From the NCBI GenBank assembly GCA_041552055.1, contig JBFELO010000001.1, positions 45,625 to 109,624 of the forward strand: a DNA stretch of 64,000 nt. Direction: 5' to 3'. Of the stretch, positions 18,475 through 25,785 are shown piece after piece. The position numbers and the translations under genes were made by a program. Numbering within the stretch: position 1 is the stretch's first letter; each line of letters begins with the position of its first letter. This DNA comes from JBFELO01 sp041552055 (lineage in GTDB: Bacteria > Acidobacteriota > Thermoanaerobaculia > Thermoanaerobaculales > Sulfomarinibacteraceae). The notes beneath the pieces were generated by a model. It worked only from the letters and a program-made list of their open reading frames with translations. It did no database searches and had not been told where the DNA came from.

Positions 18475-18504
18475 CCGTTCCCGTTCCCGTTCCCGTTCCC
18501 GTTC
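18475..18504. repeat. (CCGTTC)5 hexanucleotide tandem array
   Basis: Five perfect consecutive copies of CCGTTC immediately beside the hairpin element at 18383-18450, with a degenerate copy on each side. Confidence 0.75.
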
Positions 18505-18643
18505 CCGAAGAGACAGTACCATCGGGATCTCGTGTACTGATCCCCCTCAAGCAAGGGAACTCTTTCGCGCTGTCGGGAGCTGCTCATCAGCTGTGGGGAC
18601 AGGCAGCAGGAGACACCACGCCCGTCGTCGTGGAGACTGCTCG

Positions 18644-18976
18644 TCAGAAGTACTCGAGATCCGACAGCGGTACGAGGAACACCGCGTTGGCCGGCTCGCC
18701 CGCCGGCACCGCATCACTGCCCAGATCACGGATCGCGGCGAGTGCCTGACGGGCCTGCTCACGGTCGCCGACCACGCACAGCACCAGGCGGCTGAAGTCG
18801 ATCCCACCGGGAATCAGCGATCGCAGCCCGGCGAAGATTGGCAGATCCCGCTCCAGCAGCTCGAGGCCGGTCCGACTCTCGACGACCACCGAGTCTGGCA
18901 GCTCGTGTTCGACCAGCACGGCAATGACCTCGTCGAGCAACTCCTCCCGGTGGAGGATCGCCACCAGGAGCTGCAC
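18644..18976 (-). CDS. P-II/CutA-like small regulatory protein
   Basis: A 110 aa soluble protein, starting at a GTG that directly follows the EIIA stop codon. MQLLVAILHREELLDEVIAVL at the start, an alternation of strands and helices, and the C-terminal FLVPLSDLEY fit the ferredoxin-like fold of P-II-like proteins. It lacks the uridylylation-type T-loop Tyr motif of GlnB, so it is at best P-II-like. Its position between a PTS EIIA gene and two antiporter genes suggests a regulator of transport. Assignment is by overall pattern and context, not by a decisive motif. Confidence 0.6.
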   Translation of the reverse strand: MQLLVAILHREELLDEVIAVLVEHELPDSVVVESRTGLELLERDLPIFAGLRSLIPGGIDFSRLVLCVVGDREQARQALAAIRDLGSDAVPAGEPANAVFLVPLSDLEYF

Positions 18977-19435
18977 CTATGCCCCCTCGAGCTCCGCGAG
19001 CACGGCCAGGAACGCATCGCCGGTCTCGGCGTGAATGAGCCTTTCGAGGGCGTCGTCACGCCGCGCGAGCCGCGCCAGGCGCGCGAGCCCCGCGAGATGA
19101 TCGGCCGCGGTGTTGGCGTCCCCTATCAGGCAGAACACCAGTCGTACGGGCTGCTGGTCGAGGGCGGGGTAGTCGAGGCCGTTGGGGTGAATGGACGCCG
19201 CCATCACGAGCCGGCCGACACCCGGGACCTGCGCGTGGGGTACGGCGACGCCACCTCCGATACCGGTGGAGAGAATCTGCTCTCTCTCGAGCAGCTTTTC
19301 CACCACCTTGGTGCCGTCGGGCACGAGCTCCAAGCGCTCGAAAACCGAGCCGAACAAGCGGAACAGCTCGTCGCGCCCGTCCACATCGGGTGCGATGAGC
19401 ACCAGCTCGGGGCGTAACTTGTCAGCCAGACGCAT
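18977..19435 (-). CDS. PTS EIIA-type (PtsN-like) protein
   Basis: A 152 aa EIIA domain of the fructose/nitrogen PTS class. The phosphoacceptor site is His67 in GGGVAVPHAQ, matching the family GxGIAIPH motif, and PVRLVFCLIGD and HLAGLARLARL follow as in PtsN. No EIIB or EIIC accompanies it, so it is likely regulatory, as EIIA-Ntr is. In related bacteria EIIA domains are often found beside or fused to CPA2 antiporters, and here it leads a run of P-II-like and two antiporter genes. GGGAGG lies 13 bases before the ATG. Confidence 0.85.
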   Translation of the reverse strand: MRLADKLRPELVLIAPDVDGRDELFRLFGSVFERLELVPDGTKVVEKLLEREQILSTGIGGGVAVPHAQVPGVGRLVMAASIHPNGLDYPALDQQPVRLVFCLIGDANTAADHLAGLARLARLARRDDALERLIHAETGDAFLAVLAELEGA

Positions 19436-19548
19436 CGGACAGACGGTGCCTCCCGAACAGGGAGCTTAGGGTGCTCTCGGCCGACGCGCAAGAGGAAGGG
19501 CCGTCTATTCGTGACCGTTCGCCCGTTGGATGGACGCCCGACGCGTCG

Positions 19549-19992
19549 TCACAGACGGTCGACGAAGTCGCTCAGACCCGAGATCGTGAACCTCTCGCCG
19601 TTGAGGCCCTTGACGATGCACACCACGTGCAGCACCAGGATGGCGAGCAAGAGCACCGGCAACAGCAGGCCGGCCAGACAGCCGAGACCACCGCTGATCG
19701 CGCTCAGCACGAAGACTACGATCTGGAGCCCGACGATGATCGCGATCTCCGCGACCAGCAGGACCAGGCCGTGCTTGGCGTGCCATTGCACCTCGCGATC
19801 GTCCCGCTCCACCAACAGTGGGATCAGTGCCAGCAGACCCAGGTACGACAGCACGATCCAGACCGCGCGGTTGTCCGAGACCGGCCCACCCGACGGCAAC
19901 GTGCCCGGTGCCTCATCCGCCGGTGGCGGTGGTGGTGGTGGCGTGGCTGGCGGCGGCTCCGGCGGACCCTGCGGGGTATCCTCGTTGGTCAT
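19549..19992 (-). CDS. DUF4870-like small membrane protein
   Basis: A 147 aa protein from ATG 19992, with GGGAGG nine bases upstream. Residues 1-38 are a Pro-rich cytoplasmic tail (PPPATPPPPPPPADEAPG). Then come hydrophobic segments: AVWIVLSYLGLLALIPLL, a VQWHAKHGLVLLVAEIAII block, and VLLLAILVLHVVCIVKGLNG. The QWHAKHGL motif and final GxxFxIxGL pattern are those of the DUF4870/Tic20-like membrane family. Function unknown. Confidence 0.8.
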   Translation of the reverse strand: MTNEDTPQGPPEPPPATPPPPPPPADEAPGTLPSGGPVSDNRAVWIVLSYLGLLALIPLLVERDDREVQWHAKHGLVLLVAEIAIIVGLQIVVFVLSAISGGLGCLAGLLLPVLLLAILVLHVVCIVKGLNGERFTISGLSDFVDRL

Positions 19993-20152
19993 CCTCGACC
20001 TCCCTGATCGCGGTTGGACTAAGTGTGAACTCTGGAGAATCTTACCAGAGCGGTCGTTTGTGCGGATGAATGCCATGGTCTGCTCGGCGGTTCGACCCGA
20101 CTCGAAGAAGGTCGCGATCACGGTGAAGCGTGCCCCGGGCGAGTCGGGGGCC

Positions 20153-20205
20153 TTGCACCTTGCACCGTGTACCTTGTCCCTCGGTGGGTGGGGCATCCGG
20201 CATCC
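20153..20205. repeat. Inverted heptamer array plus GGCATCC repeats
   Basis: Four seven-base units, TTGCACC, TTGCACC, GTGTACC, TTGTCCC (20153-20180), are the complement of the GGNNCAA unit seen at 2040-2081. Two GGCATCC heptamers follow at 20192-20205. The array lies in the 289-base spacer between the DUF4870-like gene and tRNA-Glu, which otherwise shows no gene. Confidence 0.65.
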
Positions 20206-20281
20206 GACTTCGCGCTGCGCTCTACGCCTTGACACGTCCAGCATCCAGCGACGAGCCACCAGAATCGGTTGGGAGGGGAGT

Positions 20282-20357
20282 TGGTAGCCCGTACGGGATT
20301 CGAACCCGTGTTACCGGCGTGAGAGGCCGGCGTCCTAGACCCCTAGACGAACGGGCC
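20282..20357 (-). tRNA. tRNA-Glu (anticodon CTC)
   Basis: 76 bases with encoded CCA. Acceptor GGCCCGT pairs with ACGGGCT (one G-U), the D-loop arm is GTCTAGGGGTCTAGGAC, and the anticodon arm is CCGGC-CTCTCAC-GCCGG giving CTC. The T-arm is CGGGTTCGAATCCCG. Confidence 0.95.
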
Positions 20358-20506
20358 GCAGGGAGCGAAAAGCTACCATATGACACACGCTGGCGCAAGT
20401 CGGCACACGGCGGCGAGCCGTCCGATGCATTGCTCCATGGGCTGAGGACTGGGACGCAGAAGCCCTGTGACGTCGCCGGATCCCGCAGAGATCGAGTCCC
20501 ATCTCT

Positions 20507-20514
20507 GCTATACT
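20507..20514 (+). promoter_or_regulatory. Extended -10 element before gapA
   Basis: GCTATACT preceded by T forms TGC-TATACT, an extended -10 about 30 bases before the gapA ATG. No good -35 hexamer is visible at 17 bases, as is usual for extended -10 promoters. Confidence 0.4.
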
Positions 20515-20544
20515 CTCGCGCCCAGTGCCAGAGGAGGACGATCC

Positions 20545-21558
20545 ATGAGTGTACGTGTTGCCATCAACGGTTTCGGGCGCATCGGCCGCCTGATCGCGCG
20601 TCATGTGCGCGCCCGCGACGGTTTCGACCTGGTCGCGATCAACGATCTCACATCGCCCGACATGCTCGGCTACCTGTTCGCCCACGATTCGGTCCACGGT
20701 CCGTACCGGGGCACGGTCGAGGTCGACGGCCAGGACATCATCATCGACGGTGATCGGATGCAGGTGCTCGCCGAGCGCGATCCCGCCCAGCTGCCGTGGC
20801 GCCAGCTCGGCGTGGAGTACCTGTTCGAGGCTACCGGCCTTTTCCGCTCGCGCGATCAGGCCGGCGCCCACATCGAGGCCGGAGCCCGCAAGGTGGTGAT
20901 CACCGCCCCCGGCAAGGAGGTCGACGAGACCTTCGTCATGGGTGTCAACCATCACCTGTACGACCCATCGGCCCATCACGTAGTGTCCAACGCCTCGTGC
21001 ACCACCAACTGCCTCGCTCCGATGGCGAAGGTGATCCACGAGACGATAGGGATCGAGCACGGCTGGCTCACCACCACTCACGCCTACACGAATGACCAGC
21101 GCATCCTCGACGTGCAGCACTCCAAGGACATGCGTCGGGCACGCGCGGCCGCGATCAACATCATCCCCACGTCCACCGGTGCCGCCAAGGCCATCGGGCT
21201 GGTCTACCCGGAGCTCGCGGGCAAGCTCGACGGGGCGGCGATGCGGGTCCCGGTGCCCGATGGATCGGTGTGCGACCTGATCTTCGTTTCGAGCCGCGAC
21301 GGCACCGTGGAGCAGCTCCGCCAGGCGTTCGTCGAGGCCGCCGACGGCAGCCTCGAGGGCATCCTCAGGGCCACCGACGTGCCCATCGTGTCCTCGGACA
21401 TCGTTGGCGAGAGCCACTCGACCGTGGTCGACCTCGCACTCATCTCCCAGGTGGCACCGAACTTCTTCCGCGTGGTCGGTTGGTACGACAATGAGAACGC
21501 CTACGCTCTCCGGTGTGTGGATCTCCTGGAGTACATGATCGCGACGGAAGGCTCATGA
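20545..21558 (+). CDS. gapA: Glyceraldehyde-3-phosphate dehydrogenase
   Basis: NAD(P)-dependent glycolytic enzyme, 337 aa. Start ATG 20545 follows GAGGAGG. Rossmann motif INGFGRIGRL (7-16), catalytic Cys152 in SNASCTTNCLAP, and His179 in TTTHAYTNDQ are present. Substrate-binding TSTGAAKAIG and the C-terminal WYDNENAYALR are also seen. First gene of gapA-pgk-tpiA-secG; it overlaps pgk by four bases (ATGA). Confidence 0.98.
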   Translation: MSVRVAINGFGRIGRLIARHVRARDGFDLVAINDLTSPDMLGYLFAHDSVHGPYRGTVEVDGQDIIIDGDRMQVLAERDPAQLPWRQLGVEYLFEATGLFRSRDQAGAHIEAGARKVVITAPGKEVDETFVMGVNHHLYDPSAHHVVSNASCTTNCLAPMAKVIHETIGIEHGWLTTTHAYTNDQRILDVQHSKDMRRARAAAINIIPTSTGAAKAIGLVYPELAGKLDGAAMRVPVPDGSVCDLIFVSSRDGTVEQLRQAFVEAADGSLEGILRATDVPIVSSDIVGESHSTVVDLALISQVAPNFFRVVGWYDNENAYALRCVDLLEYMIATEGS

Positions 21559-22733
21559 CGCTTCCCACCCTCGAGGATCTCCGCGACCTAGGGGACGCAC
21601 GGGTGCTCCTCCGGCTCGATCTCAACGTGCCGATCCTCAACGGGGTGGTCCAGGACGTCACCCGGGTCCGGGCCGCGCTGCCCACCCTTCGTTGGCTGGA
21701 CGAGCGGGTCGACGTCATCGCTGCGTGCTCTCACCTCGGCAAGGCCAAGGGCGTCCCGGATCCCGCCTATTCGCTCGAGCCGGTGGCGGCAGTGCTGGAG
21801 GACGAACTCGGACGACCGGTCCAATTCATCCCCGACTGTCTGGCTCCCGAGCGCGCCACCGCCGAGCCGGGCTCGCTGCTGCTGCTCGAGAACCTCAGGT
21901 TTCACCCGGGGGAGAAGGCCAACGACGAGGAGTTCGCGCGGCAGCTCGCGGCGCCGTTCAGCCATTACGTCAACGACGCGTTCGGGACCGCCCATCGAGC
22001 GCACGCGTCGGTGAGCGCCGCGGCGGCGATGTACGGCGTGGGCCACAAGGCGGCGGGGTTGCTCATCGAGCGCGAGATCGACGCGCTGCGGCGCCTGATC
22101 ACCAACCCGGAGCAGCCGTTCGTCGCGATCGTCGGGGGGGCCAAGATCTCGACCAAGACCGCGCCGCTCGAGGCGCTCGTCGAACGAGTCCGGACGCTGC
22201 TCATCGGCGGCGGGATGGCCAACACGATGCTGCTGGCTCAGGGCTGTGGCGTGGGCAGATCGCTGGTCGAGCCAGAGATGCTCGACACCTGCCGGGCGGT
22301 GCTGGATCGAGCGGCGACGCGCGGGGTTGATCTCCAGCTGCCGCAGGACGTGGTCGTGACCGACGACCTCGACGAGCACCAGCGAGTCGAGATACGCGCG
22401 GTGGACGACATCCCCGACGACCTGATGATCGTCGATCTGGGCCCGGAGACACGCGAACGGTACACGGCGGCTCTCGCGGACGCCGCAACGGTGTTCTGGA
22501 ACGGTCCGATGGGGGTGTTCGAGGTCGAGGAGTTCGCCGCGGGCACGGTCGCGATCGCCCGGGCCCTCGCCGACACCGACGCCTTCACGGTAGTCGGCGG
22601 CGGCGAGTCGGTGATGGCGATCCACCACGCCGGGGTGGCCGATCGGGTGAGCCACGTCTCCACCGGGGGCGGCGCCTCTCTTCAGTATCTGACCGGTGAG
22701 GAGCTCCCCGCGACGCTCGCCCTGGAGGGTTGA
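21555..22733 (+). CDS. pgk: Phosphoglycerate kinase
   Basis: Makes ATP from 1,3-bisphosphoglycerate (392 aa, usual length). N-terminal RLDLNVPILNG, the substrate loop SHLGKAKG, LENLRFHPGEKANDEEFA, and the nucleotide-side motifs GGAKISTK and GGGESVMA are all present. Start ATG 21555 overlaps the gapA stop; the longer upstream frame is inside gapA. Confidence 0.98.
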   Translation: MTLPTLEDLRDLGDARVLLRLDLNVPILNGVVQDVTRVRAALPTLRWLDERVDVIAACSHLGKAKGVPDPAYSLEPVAAVLEDELGRPVQFIPDCLAPERATAEPGSLLLLENLRFHPGEKANDEEFARQLAAPFSHYVNDAFGTAHRAHASVSAAAAMYGVGHKAAGLLIEREIDALRRLITNPEQPFVAIVGGAKISTKTAPLEALVERVRTLLIGGGMANTMLLAQGCGVGRSLVEPEMLDTCRAVLDRAATRGVDLQLPQDVVVTDDLDEHQRVEIRAVDDIPDDLMIVDLGPETRERYTAALADAATVFWNGPMGVFEVEEFAAGTVAIARALADTDAFTVVGGGESVMAIHHAGVADRVSHVSTGGGASLQYLTGEELPATLALEG

Positions 22734-22737
22734 CGCG

Positions 22738-23496
22738 ATGCGCACACCGCTGATCGCAGGCAACTGGAAGATGCACCACGGGGTGGGCGAGACCCAGATT
22801 TTCCTCGAGGCGCTGGTCAATCAGGACGTCCCTGCCACGGTCGATGTCGTGGTGTGCCCGCCCTTCGTCTCGCTGCCGGTGGCCGCGATGGTGACGACCG
22901 GTTCGGAGATTGCACTGGGAGCGCAAAACGTGCACTGGGAGTCGTCCGGTGCCTTCACCGGCGAGGTCTCGGCCGAGATGTTGATCGAGATCGGCGTTCG
23001 GTGGGCGATTGTCGGCCACAGCGAACGACGAAGCCTGTTCGGCGAAACCGACGAGAACACGATCCGGCGAGCCCGAAGCGCCCAGGACGGTGGCCTCGGT
23101 GCGATTCTGTGCATCGGAGAATCGCTGGTCCAACGGGAGGCGGAGCAGACCCTCGACGTGCTCGAACGCCAGATCGCCGGCGTCGACCGCCTCGATCCCT
23201 CCCGCCTCGTGGTCGCCTACGAGCCCGTGTGGGCCATCGGCACCGGCCGCAACGCGACCCCGGACCAGGCCCAGGAGGTGCATGCCTTTCTTCGCCGGCG
23301 GCTGGCGGGGACCTTCGGATCGACCGAAGCCGACACGCTCAGGATCCTCTACGGTGGCAGCCTCAAGCCGAGCAACGCCCGTGAGCTGCTCGGCCAGCAG
23401 GACGTGGATGGCGGGCTGATCGGTGGCGCAAGTCTTGACGTGGACTCGTTTTCCGCTATCATCCGCACTGCGGCCGAGTGTGCCGCTGGAGACTGA
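22738..23496 (+). CDS. tpiA: Triosephosphate isomerase
   Basis: Interconverts the triose phosphates (252 aa). Catalytic residues are visible as Asn9/Lys11 (AGNWKMH), His94 (VGHSERR) and Glu162 (AYEPVWAIGTG), and the phosphate loop YGGSLKPSNA is near the end. Starts four bases after pgk and ends directly against secG, so it lies in the same operon. Confidence 0.98.
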   Translation: MRTPLIAGNWKMHHGVGETQIFLEALVNQDVPATVDVVVCPPFVSLPVAAMVTTGSEIALGAQNVHWESSGAFTGEVSAEMLIEIGVRWAIVGHSERRSLFGETDENTIRRARSAQDGGLGAILCIGESLVQREAEQTLDVLERQIAGVDRLDPSRLVVAYEPVWAIGTGRNATPDQAQEVHAFLRRRLAGTFGSTEADTLRILYGGSLKPSNARELLGQQDVDGGLIGGASLDVDSFSAIIRTAAECAAGD

Positions 23497-23880
23497 ATGA
23501 CCGCTTTACTGATCACCCTGTACGTCTTGGTCTGCCTGTTCCTGATTCTGGTGGTGCTCCTCCAGCAGGGTAAGGGCGCCGATCTCGCCGGAGCCTTCGG
23601 CGGAGGCGGGAGCCAGACCTCGTTCGGCCCCCGGGGCACGGCCAACATCATGCACCGCATGACCACGGTCTCGTTCGTTCTCTTCGTCGTGCTGTCCATG
23701 ACGCTCGCGATCCTGTCCGGCAAACGCCACGAATCGGTCATGGAGAGTGTGACGGTGGCGACACCGACGCCGGTGGCATCGGTGCCGGCCACCGAGCCCG
23801 CGCTTGCCGCACCACCCCCATCCGACACCGAAGCCGGCTCTGAGAGCGGCCCGGCCGAGGCCCCCGCCGACGCCGAGTGA
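23497..23880 (+). CDS. secG: Preprotein translocase subunit SecG
   Basis: Small SecYEG channel subunit with two membrane segments (about 3-24 and 55-75). The conserved LQQGKGADLAGAFGGGGSQTSFG loop region lies between them. At 127 aa it is longer than usual because of a Pro/Ala/Glu-rich C-terminal tail of roughly 45 residues with no recognisable fold. The ATG abuts the tpiA stop; the tpiA-secG order is common in bacteria. Confidence 0.95.
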   Translation: MTALLITLYVLVCLFLILVVLLQQGKGADLAGAFGGGGSQTSFGPRGTANIMHRMTTVSFVLFVVLSMTLAILSGKRHESVMESVTVATPTPVASVPATEPALAAPPPSDTEAGSESGPAEAPADAE

Positions 23881-23927
23881 GGATCTTGCCATTCGGCGAG
23901 ATCGAGCCTAAGATACCCCGTGGCCTT

Positions 23928-24012
23928 GCCGAAGTGGCGGAATTGGTAGACGCGCACGGTTGAGGGCCGTGTGGAGCAATCCGTGCCGGTTCGAGTCCGG
24001 CCTTCGGCACCA
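23928..24012 (+). tRNA. tRNA-Leu (anticodon GAG)
   Basis: 85 bases, class II with a long variable arm and encoded CCA. Acceptor GCCGAAG pairs with CTTCGGC, the anticodon arm CACGG-TTGAGGG-CCGTG gives GAG, and the T-arm is CCGGTTCGAGTCCGG. It follows secG by 47 bases. Confidence 0.95.
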
Positions 24013-24080
24013 CGACGTGGCATCCCGGCGGGCGATCCGTCCGACTCCTTCCTTTCCCGGCCGGCCTCTCCGCCTCTCCC

Positions 24081-25772
24081 CTACCGGTTGTCCTTGCCCT
24101 TCGCCTGCAGCTTGGCCCAGGTGTCTCGCAGGGGTACCGTACGGTTGAAGACCTGCCGGTCGGGGGTCGAGTCCGGATCGACGCAGAAGTAGCCCCGCCG
24201 CTCGAACTGGACCGCGTCACCCGCAACGAGATCCGCGAGGGCCGGCTCCAATCGACACTCGGTCAGCACCTGCAGGGAGTTCGGGTTGAGGTCGTCGACA
24301 AAGTCGCCGTCGGCCCCCGGATCGGGGCGATTGAACAGGTGGTCGTACAGACGAACCTCGGCGGTCACCGCGTGGAGCGCGGACACCCAGTGCAACGTAC
24401 CGCGAACCTTGCGGCCGTCGGGCGCGTCACCCCCGCGAGTCTCCGGGTCATAGGTGCAACGCAGCTCGACGACGTTGCCGGCTCCATCCTTGACGACCTC
24501 GTCGCAGGTGATGAAGTACGCGTAACGAAGCCTCACTTCGCGACCGGGCGCGAGTCGGAAGAACTTCTTGGGCGGGTCCTCCATGAAGTCGGCCCGCTCG
24601 ATGTAGAGCTCTCGACTAAAGGGCACGAGTCGGGTGCCGGCCGCCGGGTCCTCGGGGTTGTTGATCGCTTCCAGTTGCTCACCCTCGCCCTCGGGGTAGT
24701 TGGTGATCACCACCCTGAGGGGATCGAGCACGGCCATCCGCCGCTGAGCGGTCCGGTTCAGGACGTCGCGCACACAGTGCTCGAGGAGGGCGAAATCGAC
24801 CACGCTGCCTCGTTTGGCGACGCCGACGCGGTCGGTGAAATCGTGGATCGCCTCGGGCGGGTAGCCGCGCCGCCTGATACCGGAAATGGTTGGCATTCGT
24901 GGGTCGTCCCAGCCGTCCACGTAACCCTCCTGCACCAATCGCAGGAGCCGGCGCTTGGACATCACGGTGTGGCTCAGGTTGAGGCGGGCGAACTCGATCT
25001 GCCGGGGCTTGGCCGGTACCGGGAGATTGTCGATCAGCCAATCGTAGAGTGGCCGATGGTCCTCGAACTCGAGGGTGCACAGGCTGTGGGTGATGTGCTC
25101 GATGGCGTCCGACTGGCCGTGGGCGAAGTCGTACGTGGGATAGATGCACCAGGCGTCGCCGGTGCGTGGGTGGGTGGCGTGCAGGATTCTGTACAGCACC
25201 GGATCGCGCAGGTTGATGTTGCCGGCAGCCATGTCGATCGTGGCCCGCAGCACGCGCGCTCCGTCAGCGAACTCGCCGGCTCGCATTCGGCGGAACAGCT
25301 CGAGGTTCTCATCCACGCCGCGCTCGCGGCAGGGGCTCGGACGTCCCGGTTCGGTGAGAGTGCCGCGATACTCTCGGATCTGTGCGGCCGACAGATCGTC
25401 CACGTACGCCTTGCCGTTGACGATCAGGTGCTCGGCCCACAGGTACAGCTGCTCGAAGTAGTCGGAGGCGAAGTACAGGTGCTCACCCCAGTCATAGCCG
25501 AGCCACTGCACGTCGCGCTTGATCGCCTCGATGTACTCGAGCTCCTCCTTGATCGGATTCGTGTCATCGAAGCGCAGGTGGCAACGCCCACCGAACTCGG
25601 CCGCGACATCGAAGTTGAGGCTGATCGACTTGGTGTGGCCGATGTGCAGGTGGCCGTTGGGCTCGGGCGGAAATCGCGTGACCACCTCGCTGTGCTTGCC
25701 GGAGGCGAGGTCGGTCCGGATAATCTCCCGGATAAAGTCGAAGGAGCCGATCGGCGAGGCGTCATCACTCAT
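24081..25772 (-). CDS. glnS: Glutaminyl-tRNA synthetase
   Basis: Class I synthetase that charges tRNA-Gln directly (563 aa). The HIGH motif is at 43-46 (HLHIGHTKS) and the KMSKS-type motif is MSKRR at 271-275. FDDTNPIKEELEYIEAI and the GlnRS-type TRFPPEPNG N-terminus separate it from GluRS. The C-terminal beta-barrel anticodon region (YFITCDEVVKD..., RGYFCVDPDS) is complete. GGGGAGGAGAGCG precedes the ATG. It lies 13 bases after gltX. GlnRS is patchily distributed in bacteria and is generally held to have spread by transfer. Confidence 0.97.
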   Translation of the reverse strand: MSDDASPIGSFDFIREIIRTDLASGKHSEVVTRFPPEPNGHLHIGHTKSISLNFDVAAEFGGRCHLRFDDTNPIKEELEYIEAIKRDVQWLGYDWGEHLYFASDYFEQLYLWAEHLIVNGKAYVDDLSAAQIREYRGTLTEPGRPSPCRERGVDENLELFRRMRAGEFADGARVLRATIDMAAGNINLRDPVLYRILHATHPRTGDAWCIYPTYDFAHGQSDAIEHITHSLCTLEFEDHRPLYDWLIDNLPVPAKPRQIEFARLNLSHTVMSKRRLLRLVQEGYVDGWDDPRMPTISGIRRRGYPPEAIHDFTDRVGVAKRGSVVDFALLEHCVRDVLNRTAQRRMAVLDPLRVVITNYPEGEGEQLEAINNPEDPAAGTRLVPFSRELYIERADFMEDPPKKFFRLAPGREVRLRYAYFITCDEVVKDGAGNVVELRCTYDPETRGGDAPDGRKVRGTLHWVSALHAVTAEVRLYDHLFNRPDPGADGDFVDDLNPNSLQVLTECRLEPALADLVAGDAVQFERRGYFCVDPDSTPDRQVFNRTVPLRDTWAKLQAKGKDNR

Positions 25773-25785
25773 CGCTCTCCTCCCC

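Larger units (their letters stand above)
18320..18643. other. Gene-free 324-base spacer with repeats
   Basis: No credible gene. It holds a hairpin repeat element (18383-18450) and a (CCGTTC)5 tandem array (18475-18504). Open frames across it only encode Arg/Ser or Gly/Thr dipeptide strings produced by the repeats. It separates the P-II-like gene from the antiporter genes on the same strand. Confidence 0.6.

Noticed and set aside
18475..18504. Possible CRISPR array
   Set aside because: Units are six bases with no spacers and no cas genes are in the window.
18404..19417. Plus-strand frame across the hexanucleotide array
   Set aside because: Its Arg-Ser dipeptide run is just the repeat translated, and the rest is antisense to the P-II-like and EIIA genes.
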